Under the pieces are notes generated by a model. The model made no database searches. It worked only from the letters and a program-made list of their open reading frames with translations, and was not told where the DNA came from. DNA of 64,000 nucleotides, taken from NCBI GenBank assembly GCA_003439945.1, contig QVRM01005224.1, positions 248,001 through 312,000 of the forward strand. The letters run 5' to 3'. Positions 1 through 7,540 of the stretch are shown one piece after another. The stretch comes from Dermanyssus gallinae (lineage: Eukaryota; Arthropoda; Arachnida; Mesostigmata; Dermanyssidae). The first letter of the stretch is position 1; the number at the start of each line of letters is the position of its first letter. A program made the translations under genes and the position numbers.

Positions 1-47
1 GACAGCCGATTGACTGGGAACTGCTTGCGAAAACATCAAACAGTCAG

Positions 48-63
48 GGTGGGGGGGGGGGGT
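48..63. repeat. poly-G tract
   Basis: A run of G interrupted by one T. Simple low-complexity sequence with no associated gene. Confidence 0.7.
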
Positions 64-244
64 GAGTCTACTTCTCCTGGCGGGTGAGTTCCGCGGGAGT
101 CTCGGGGAACGGTGAGCGAATTATAAGAGCGGCCCTTGTCTTTTCCTGCAGTACATTCTAAAAAGCTTGTGACACTTCGTTCTAGTAAGATGATGAATCA
201 ATCGTTTTCTTGATGATGTCAAAATTGTAAGGTTAAAAGCTGTA

Positions 245-960
245 TTATTTCTTAGAAGCACTATTAGCCTTGCGCGCTCCTCCGTTTATGCTGGACACCT
301 CAGGACGTGTGTTCTGGGGTGTTCTCGTGTCCCTTGCCGCAGTGGACGCACGTGGGGACCTTCCTGATGCTGAACTGGTAGGACTGGAAGTCTCCGTGAC
401 CTGTAAGGACCGGGGTTGTGTAGAATGTGAGTCTCCCGCCTCCAGTTGAGCCATCCGTTGCCGTTTGGGATCAGGGTGCGGAGGCTGGCGCCTGGAGCAC
501 CTTGCTGTAAGCCGTCTTACTCCTCCTGCCAGAGGTCGATTTTGCGCTGGCGTTCCTCACCTTTCTTGAGGTCTGGGTTCTCCCATAAGCGGCGGCGCTC
601 GGCTGCCTTCAGATCCCATAGGATCGTTCCGGCACGAACGAGAACCGCCGCAGCGCTCACCGTCCTGTACGCTGCGATTACCCTAAGGGCTCCAACCCTC
701 TGGGCCCGACGCAGGCGAGCTCTCTTTGCGGCGTATTTTAGTGTGACGGTGGGCCAAGCTGGAACTTTGTACAGGACAACCAACTCGGCCGCGGACACAA
801 TGGTTCGTCTTTTCAGCTGCCGTGGCCCATATGTATTGGACATAAGGCGTGCGAAGTCATTGGCTGTCTTCGTTCCCTTCTCCGTCATGTTAACATCGGG
901 CGCACGGCTTACGACATTCGAACCACGTTTGCTTTTGTCCGGGTGACAATTAGACTAAAC
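245..960 (-). pseudogene. R1-clade retrotransposon ORF2 3' fragment
   Basis: Remnant of the C-terminal part of an R1-type ORF2. Read on the minus strand, 517-888 is open for 123 codons and carries the post-RT signature seen in the full-length R1 at 56.1 kb: AAELVVLYKVPAWP followed by ALRVIAAYRTVSAAAVLV. Further downstream, in another frame, the segment TGHGDFQSY and a CVHC...H run correspond to the C-terminal zinc-binding region (VLTGHGQFQTY...CALC...H...C in the 50.6-57.2 kb copy). The endonuclease and polymerase core are absent, so the copy is 5'-truncated, and the frame is broken between the two parts. The product, if any, would be nonfunctional. Confidence 0.8.
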
Positions 961-1314
961 TTTGTACGCTTTATTGTTTGAATGGTGGTCTATTTTACTG
1001 TGGGCCTGCTTTCTCTTTCGCGGATGCCCTGACAGCATGCGGAGTGCACCAGCAACGATCTCACAGTAATGCAGAAAGTGCTTTATGTGAATGTAGGTCA
1101 TTCGGTAAGTAAAATCGAGACTAACAATATATTTGAACTAAAAACATGTTTTTAACTATTCGGTGACGTGTATTCTTGAGGCTCTGCGTGCGTTCAGCAG
1201 TGTTTCAATTTTCGTATCTCCTTAAAAAGTACGAATTCCGGTTTGTAAAGCTCTTTACTTACCGAGTGGCCCCTGTAGCTTCGCAATACGCAAATAATTG
1301 TAACAATTGCAGTG
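961..1314. other. gap without recognised features
   Basis: Unique AT-leaning sequence between the R1 fragment and the 3' end of the CR1-like element. No coding or RNA feature is evident. Confidence 0.5.
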
Positions 1315-1340
1315 AATACAATACAATACAATACAATACA
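1315..1340 (-). repeat. (AATAC)n 3'-terminal microsatellite of CR1-like element
   Basis: Five tandem AATAC units plus one base on the plus strand (TATTG on the element strand) directly follow the 3' end of the CR1-like element. CR1-group elements typically end in a short microsatellite rather than poly-A, so this most likely marks the exact 3' terminus. Confidence 0.8.
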
Positions 1341-1348
1341 AAGTCTCC

Positions 1349-1354
1349 TTTATT
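1349..1354 (-). promoter_or_regulatory. AATAAA overlapping the ORF2 stop codon
   Basis: On the element strand the hexamer AATAAA contains the ORF2 TAA stop and sits 9 nt before the terminal microsatellite. It may act as a polyadenylation signal, or be only a fortuitous match. Confidence 0.4.
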
Positions 1355-4098
1355 GAAAAAAGGGTGTTGGTATCACAGTGTAGTCTTTACACACATGGGC
1401 GCGTCGCGAAACTCTCCATGCGAACGCATTATTCACCACATCGACATTAGCAACTTCCGGTGGAGCAATTGACACCACACTACGAAGATTATTTGGACGT
1501 ACTGTAAAAAAGGTACTAAAATTATTACTACGGATTAGTTGTTTAAAAAGTCTGAGGTCAACTTGCATCTGGTACTCGCTCACATTTGGGAGTACGAGAC
1601 TCTCACGTCTTACACTGCAGCGCCACGCGACTCGTTGAACAAATTTATCCTGCACTCGCTGAAGCAGTTCTACATCTTTTTTTATAGAAAGGTGTCCATA
1701 CGTGTGAGCAGTATGTCCACTTTGGGACGACAAGCGTATTATAGAGTTTTATGTACATTGCAGGGTCTTGCACAATAAACGCTCTGAGAATGAGATTGCA
1801 CAGACGAGAGGCAGATTTTACAACTTCGGCAATATGAGTTGAATACTTCATATGACAATCAAATGTAACACCTAGGTCTTTGTATGTTGACACTTCGGGT
1901 ATACTATGGCCGTTCATAAAATATGCAGTATTATCTTTTATTGTTTTCAGTACGGCACATTTTGAAGTTGATATTTCCATTCTATTCAAATGGGTCCAAA
2001 GTAACACAGAATCAATTGCTTTCTGCAACTCGGCTTTGTCTTTTTCGCCTTTGACTTCGACGTATATCTTTAAGTCGTCAGCATAGAGCTTGTAAATTAC
2101 GTCGAGTTTGCCAAGGACAAGTTTGAGGTCTTGGGCAAAAATTGAATACAAGAGCGGCCCTAGGCAGGAGCCTTGCGGGACTCCAGAAGGGCATTGAGCA
2201 GCACCAGACGTAGCACTTCTTACCCTGACCTTAAAACTCCTGTCAGTAAGATAGGCTTGACACCATTTTAGAATCCTAGGTCCGATGCCTAGCAATTCCA
2301 TCTTTGCTAACAAAATTTGGTGATCAACCCGGTCGAAAGCACGCGAAAAGTCAAAATAAACAATATGGAGCGGGGATCCGTGATTTCGCGCCAGGGCCCA
2401 GTCATGGGAGACCTCCAATAATTGGGTTGCCGTCGATCGTCCCTTAGTGAATCCGTGTTGCTGATTATCTAAAAGTTGGTTGGAGGATAAGAAATTATAG
2501 ATACAATCAACAACTATTTTCTCCATGATTAAGCAGGGAATAACACACTGAGCAATAGGCCGGTAGTTTTCAGCGGTTGCTCTAGAGCCCTTTTTGTGTA
2601 CAGGTGTGACAATGGATTCACGGAAGATGGTGGGAACTTCGCCATCTTCGAAGGAACGAGAGAAAATTAATGACAGTGGCTCAGCTAGAAACTCGGACAG
2701 TTCTTTGAATACAATGGGTGGTAACTTGTCGGGCGTATAGGTGCTTTTGCGTTGCAGATTTCGAAGTTTTTGAAGCACAGTAAAGGGATGGAATTCAATG
2801 TCGTTGAGTATCTGGGCCGTTTGCTTGATTCCGCCGGCGGAGACGTTCTGAGGCTCTATGTATACACTTTTGAAGTAGCTCAGCAGAACCTCAGCTTTGT
2901 GTCCATCTTCGACTGCGGTGCCTTGTTCGTGTATAAGCGGCGCTACCCCGGTCTGTAGTTTAAGACGTCGGCCTGCATATCGGAAGAAGTCCTTAGCGTC
3001 GCGGATATCCAGATTAGCTTCCTCCAAGCGCCGACAACGCAATGCTGTGCGCGCCAAACTACGCGAGAGGCGTGTATGACTTCGAGAGAAAGGTGCACTA
3101 TTATTCAGTTTTTGAGTCCTGTCTATAAAATCATGTAGTGGGGATGTTCGTTGAACCATCTTTGGAGTATATCCTTTCACAAGGTCGGATATGATGGTTA
3201 GGAAAGAGCAGTACTGGGCTTCCACTGATTGGCATTGCGCAAAAAGGTGACGCCAATTGATGACTGCCAGGGTCGCAGCCATCGCATTATAGTCAGCTTT
3301 AAAGAAGTTCAGCGATGGACTTACAATACGCTCTTGTCTTTTTGCAGCAATTTTGAAGGATACGGCAAGATGATCCGATTTTACTGGAGATTCACCCACA
3401 GTAATATCAGTGATTAAATCTTCATTATCAGTAAGTAGCAAATCCAGAATATTCTGCCCCCGTGTGGGAACCGTGACAAGTTGCACAAGTCCGGCAGAGC
3501 AACAGAATGAGCTGAAGATGTGTTCCTTAGTTTCTGAGGAGAAGTTAAGGCCTCCTGTGGTCCAATCTATTCCAGGTTGATTGTAGTCGCCGGTCAAAAT
3601 GACGGGCCAGCTAACTTGAACTAAGTCATCTAAAGCGTCGCATAATGTGCGCATTCGTTGCGCTAGCTCGGCGGAAGAACCGGTTGGAGAAAAATAAGCA
3701 CATATTACCCGATGGCACTGATCGGTTCCGCGTAGCACGTCGATGGCGACAACTTCAGCACAAGTATCGCCGATGTCGATGTCGCAACACCCCAGCTCAG
3801 GTTTGCAAAGTATGCATACTCCGCCTCCACAGCGCCCGATACGGTCCTTACGAAATACAGAGTAGCGGCCTCCCAGTGACAGCTCTGCCGATGATATGTT
3901 TTCTGCAGACGCCCAGGTTTCAGATATGCATATAATGTCCGGAGAGTGCAATAGGCAGTACTGGAGCAGCGAATCACAGGCAAACTGTTTTGTTATACGA
4001 GCGGCGTTAAACGAAGTGCAAGAAACAAAACTAGACGTTAATAGTCCAGAGGTTGGATCAGAGCCGAGAAAGTCGTGGCAATTGAGGTTGACGGGTTG
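1350..4098 (-). pseudogene. CR1-like ORF2: APE endonuclease plus reverse transcriptase, one frameshift
   Basis: This ORF encodes the enzyme that nicks target DNA and copies the element RNA. The endonuclease comes first: an early SFNAAR segment, then ISETWA, TGDYNQPGIDW and SDHLAVSF. The RT follows with ENYRPIAQC, YFDFSRAFDRVDHQ, GVPQGSCLGPLL, YADDLKIY and KDLGVTFD. The frame is open from the codon after the ORF1 stop (4098) to 1645. The endonuclease begins upstream of 3951, and there is no ATG between 4098 and the middle of the endonuclease. Near 1677-1683 a run of seven T lies where the frame changes. The correct C-terminus (RVQDKFVQRVA) continues in the next frame to a TAA at 1350-1352. That stop sits inside an AATAAA, leaving about 9 nt of 3' UTR. 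Confidence 0.85.
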
Positions 4099-5157
4099 TC
4101 AGGCTTCAGCGGGAAATGTCTCTATCACATTGACATTGCCCTTGTCACGGTAGTCCATCACGAGTGTTCCCGTGTGCCACAAAGTCTCTCTAAACATATT
4201 TGCCGCGTCTACCTCAGAGACGTCAACAATAAATGACGAGTAAGAGGCAAACCTAGGTTTGATCTTACGTACTCTAAGAGCCGTTACTCCATTCTTTTTG
4301 AGATGCCCGTGTACTCTTGATGCTGAAACATTAGAGTCAAGTTTCGAGACGAACACCATGCTGGTCCGTATGTCGGCCCTTGCAACTGGCAATAGTATAT
4401 CTGGCCTGGATTGAGAACCCGGAGAGCACGATCCCTGGGACTGCTGACTTTTCAGTTCAGAGTCCGCAACGGGATTCTGAGAAGTACTGCCGACATTTAG
4501 TACGCGGCGCGTATCTCTACGACCACTACGCTCGTTAGCCGTGGCTCGAAAGGTTCCAACATTTCTATTTGGTTGAGCGTTGGTTTTCCGGGGATAGCGT
4601 TGTACTTCACGCTCTTTTTTATTTGTAAATGAAACCCTGGAGTTGGAGCGCACCCTGGGAGTTTGGGATCGGCCAGAGTTGTCTCGCTTGGCCTGTCTTC
4701 CGCGATTGTTTGACAGATCAGAGACGACAGCTGTTAAATGCAACAGCTCTTTCTCGAGCTTATTGTTCGTGCACTGGTACGATTTGACCAACGTGCGCAG
4801 TGCACGTACTTCTTTCACAAGTGTGCGCAAGAGCAATTTGTCGTCCACCGCACTTCCATGTGCGTCACCGTCGCCAAGAGACATGCTGTCAACACTGTCC
4901 GCATCGTCATCGGCGGGCGGCTTACAGTTGTGGCATCTAAACTCAGCGAAGCTATCAGTACAATTAACGACATCGTGAGTGGTAACTTGGGTGCATTGAA
5001 TATGGACTTGAAGTTCACACTGAGTGCAGCGAATTGTGTTTCTTGTGCCAACACGGAGGTCACAGTTCGGACACTTTCTGGGCTCATGAGTAGCTCTCTT
5101 CGAAGAACTGATGATGTCATCTTGTGATAGAGCTCGCTTCTGTCGCCTCTGGCCCAT
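4099..5157 (-). CDS. CR1-like ORF1 protein with PHD-like zinc finger
   Basis: Predicted nucleic-acid-binding ORF1 product, 352 residues from the first ATG at 5157. The open frame extends further upstream but only with non-ATG starts. Near the N-terminus, after a basic KKMGQRRQKR stretch, there is a Cys/His array (CPNC, CTQC, H-X2-C, CHNC) typical of the PHD-type finger in ORF1 of CR1-group elements. A leucine-rich heptad-like segment (LRTLVKEVRALRTLVKSY) suggests a coiled coil. A basic Arg/Lys/Ser-rich middle and an RRM-like C-terminus (SMVFVSKLDSN...) follow. The stop TGA at 4099-4101 is followed in the same frame by ORF2. Role inferred from family: RNA binding or chaperone in the RNP. Confidence 0.8.
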   Translation of the reverse strand: MGQRRQKRALSQDDIISSSKRATHEPRKCPNCDLRVGTRNTIRCTQCELQVHIQCTQVTTHDVVNCTDSFAEFRCHNCKPPADDDADSVDSMSLGDGDAHGSAVDDKLLLRTLVKEVRALRTLVKSYQCTNNKLEKELLHLTAVVSDLSNNRGRQAKRDNSGRSQTPRVRSNSRVSFTNKKEREVQRYPRKTNAQPNRNVGTFRATANERSGRRDTRRVLNVGSTSQNPVADSELKSQQSQGSCSPGSQSRPDILLPVARADIRTSMVFVSKLDSNVSASRVHGHLKKNGVTALRVRKIKPRFASYSSFIVDVSEVDAANMFRETLWHTGTLVMDYRDKGNVNVIETFPAEA

Positions 5158-5290
5158 CTTCTTGGTGAGTTCACTAGACAAGTATCTGTCAAGTAGTTAC
5201 TAGTCACTCAATGAATCGAACAGCAAGTTTACAGCACAAACAAGGCACAAAAACGCACTCCACAAAGAGAAAGTTCGGGAGCGAGGTAGA

Positions 5291-5545
5291 AACGCGTCTA
5301 GTGTTTACATGATCAGCTGATCAACGAGTGATTTGTGAATAAAGTGATTTGTTTCGTATAAACACTTAAATATAAAAATAATGATCGTTAAATATAAACA
5401 GTCATTTAAATACGATAATCGCTAAATTCAGGTGTTTGTCTTACCAATTTGAGAATGATGAGACAAAATCAACATCAAACTTTTGATGTAAAACTCTAAA
5501 TGTCGCTTCTCCACAATGTCACGAAGACCTTACGGTGAATCAACC
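5291..5545. other. AT-rich gap
   Basis: AT-rich sequence between the likely 5' end of the CR1-like element and the next repeat. No gene seen. It contains the palindrome TGATCAGCTGATCA near 5310. Confidence 0.4.
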
Positions 5546-5549
5546 GGAG

Positions 5550-6140
5550 ATGTAGAACTCAGTACGATGGGAGACGTATCGCGAGCAGGCTAGGGTGGTT
5601 CGGATGAGCGAAGACACACGGACCTTTCTCGGTCCATTTCTTGGCTCACGAGGCACCGCGGCTGCCAGACTTCGTTCGAAAATCGGTGTGAATTTACATC
5701 GGTTTGTGCGTTGTTTCGTACGTAGGTATACGGGTTAGTTGGGGTTTGACTTGGGTTGAGCGTCTTGAGTCGACCCTCTCCCTCCGATTGGTCGGCTGAG
5801 GCGTATCGTCAGCGACTGGTGACGGGCTTGGGCGGCTCAAGACGTTGGGGTTTTGGCGCGGACGCTATGGCCGGCGTAGTGAGGTCGTTGGACGTGGTCG
5901 GTAAGGATTGATTAGAACAAATCCTTTCGGGGCTGACTCTCAGCCAACATTTAACGTCCATGGGACTGCTTTTCGCATTGCTCTTCATAGACGGACCCCA
6001 TAAATACAAATGTGCAACGGTGGGGCTCAAACCCGCGCACCTATGTGTCTCCTCCGGTCGCGAGGCGCAGACGCATGCCACCACGCCACCGGGGTCGACA
6101 AGGATTGATTAGAACTGCGACATAACAAACCGTTTTCATA
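5550..6140 (-). mobile_element. diverged copy of the terminal-inverted-repeat element found at 13.4 kb
   Basis: Several blocks match the reverse complement of the complete element at 13,439-14,210 in the same order. These include TTGGCTCACGAGGCACCGCGG, a TTTGACTTGG block, GTCGACCCTCTCCC, TGGCGCGGACGCTATGGCCG and GTTGGACGTGGTCGGT. Terminal repeats are poorly preserved, so the ends are approximate. A SINE lies inside it near the right end, so this copy was present before the SINE inserted. No coding capacity seen. Confidence 0.65.
5919..6099 (-). mobile_element. tRNA-derived SINE, copy 1, with 16-bp target-site duplication
   Basis: Read on the minus strand it starts with a tRNA-like head: an A-box-like TGGCGTGGTGG, and a B-box-like GGTTTGAGCCC about 60 nt later. 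A tRNA-unrelated body and a 3' hairpin (GGCTGAGAGTCAGCC) follow. Perfect direct repeats AAGGATTGATTAGAAC flank it at 5903-5918 and 6100-6115. These define the insertion exactly and show mobilisation by LINE machinery. Related copies lie at 11,479-11,665 and about 35,049-35,228. Internal pol III transcription is expected from the boxes. Confidence 0.88.
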
Positions 6141-6599
6141 GATTGTATCTGTTCTTCATTTTTTGCTGTTGCGAACTCGAACTGCGGCATAATGCATAGT
6201 CAGTGCCATTGTAGTACTGCCCAGAAGATGGAGCGCTTTGTCACGATCTGAGTTTTCGGGCTTTAATACCATTGCAAAATTTAAGGTGTGTCTGGGATTC
6301 GAACTAGCCACACGCATGCCAGGTCGCTCCGTATAAAATGCCAGTTTTTACCTAAACATGCAATTGAGTTCAGAGTTCCTACTAGTGAAAAAGTGTCCAA
6401 AGTGACGCTGAAACCCCAGATACAAAGACCAAAGGTTTTTGGGTTGGTCTGTCGCAATCCGGCCGTATTTTCCTCTGAGAGGACAACCTGCCATGCCATC
6501 AAGAAAATGACCAGCAGCAACCAGTGTGATAAGATGAGTCACAACTTGCAATCAACAATCAAGAAACGTGTATGTGGCAAATACGGCTCATCGATCGCT
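6141..6599. other. non-coding gap, possible 5' region of next element
   Basis: No supported gene. On the minus strand GTTCGAATCCC near 6,296-6,310 resembles a pol III B-box, but no A-box is found at a plausible distance. The right-hand part may be 5' UTR of the element that follows. Confidence 0.35.
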
Positions 6600-6620
6600 T
6601 GAGCTTCACAGAAATGCGAT

Positions 6621-7358
6621 ATGTGCCCGCGACTGTTTCACCCACATTGTGCAGATGTAATTCCAACACTCATCGCTAAAAAGAAGGCGGAAGATGCTTC
6701 GTTCGTCTGGAAGTGTATCCACTATTCTGCAGCAAAAAACTCGCCTCCCTCAAGCCAACCACCCCCAAGAAGACTACTGAGTCCGGAGCTGGTAAGAACA
6801 TCGCAAAAAACAACCAAGCCGTCTGCAACAACAGCAGCGGCAACAGGTTTGTCCGGTAAGCTCGTAGCTCCATCGAACAGCAAAACCACCGGTCCACAGC
6901 GCCATTAAACAACCGTTAAGCCATTTCAAACTGCTTCTCCTTCTCCGTCGGTCTCTGGCGACAGTGGAGAAGTGGCACCAGGGATCGGCTCGAACGAGAG
7001 TTTGAACTCAAGCAGCAGCGACAGCGCGAGCGGCAGTTGTGTGAGCGACAGCGGTCAACGGCTGGTGACTGGTGCGGCCGTCGAGGATGGTCGTCTAGTC
7101 GGTGATATTGATATGCGTAGCATCATGCTCAGTTTGGCAGGACTGTCCGAGCTGATAAAAGCATTGCAGTTGCAGATGGGTGAGTGTCTGCAGCTCACTC
7201 ATGCCGTTAGTCACTTAAAACAACAGTTTGATACGCTCAAGAGTCGAGTTGACCAAGTGGATTCCTCAATGGAGTATTATGCCAATAGTGTGGATGAGGT
7301 GGCTCGAACGGCTGAAAGGACAGTGGTGACGGCGGAAGCTGCTCGCGCGGGGCAATAA
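6621..7358 (+). pseudogene. ORF1 of second CR1/L2-like element, one in-frame stop
   Basis: The reading frame holds a PHD-like Cys/His cluster at its start (KCDMCPRLFHPHC, then WKC), a Ser/Thr/Pro-rich linker, a Ser-rich stretch, and a predicted amphipathic coiled coil (LSELIKALQLQMGECLQL...). The two open stretches, 6621-6908 and 6972-7358, are in the same frame and separated only by a TAA at 6906-6908. An upstream in-frame TGA near 6600 leaves the N-terminus unclear; the zinc finger probably began further upstream. Role by family: RNA-binding ORF1 protein. Confidence 0.65.
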
Positions 7359-7540
7359 CATCAGCCGGAGAGGTGGCGGATTCTGCACAGAAGCAAGCGC
7401 GCTTCCTAGATCAATATGGAAGACGCCCGAAAATGCGTACGTCTATTACCAGCTACGTAAGCTCAAGGGCCAAAGGAAGAATTCACCGCAGACATGGATC
7501 TGCGCTCGGCAGTTCAGGAAACAGATAGCCCTAATGTATC

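Larger units (their letters stand above)
1315..5290 (-). mobile_element. CR1-like non-LTR retrotransposon, nearly complete
   Basis: One element on the minus strand with ORF1 (PHD-like zinc finger), ORF2 (endonuclease plus reverse transcriptase) and a 3' microsatellite. The only coding damage I see is one frameshift near the ORF2 3' end, and possibly the TGA between the ORFs, so insertion was fairly recent. The 5' limit is uncertain: 5158-5290 may be 5' UTR, but I could not find a target-site duplication. A second, internally deleted copy of the same family lies at 60.2-61.6 kb. Clade assignment rests on RT motifs (GVPQGSCLGPLLYSIF, YADDLKIY) and the PHD-type ORF1. Jockey-superfamily relatives other than CR1 are possible. 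Confidence 0.85.

Noticed and set aside
446..946. 166-codon plus-strand open frame
   Set aside because: It is antisense to the R1 fragment at 245-960, whose minus-strand translation matches a known family.
5990..6099. Possible tRNA gene at the A/B-box region
   Set aside because: The boxes belong to a SINE with target duplications, and the acceptor stem cannot be formed. Not a functional tRNA.
6281..6320. B-box-like GTTCGAATCCC on the minus strand
   Set aside because: No A-box at the right distance and no second copy, so too weak to call a tRNA or SINE.
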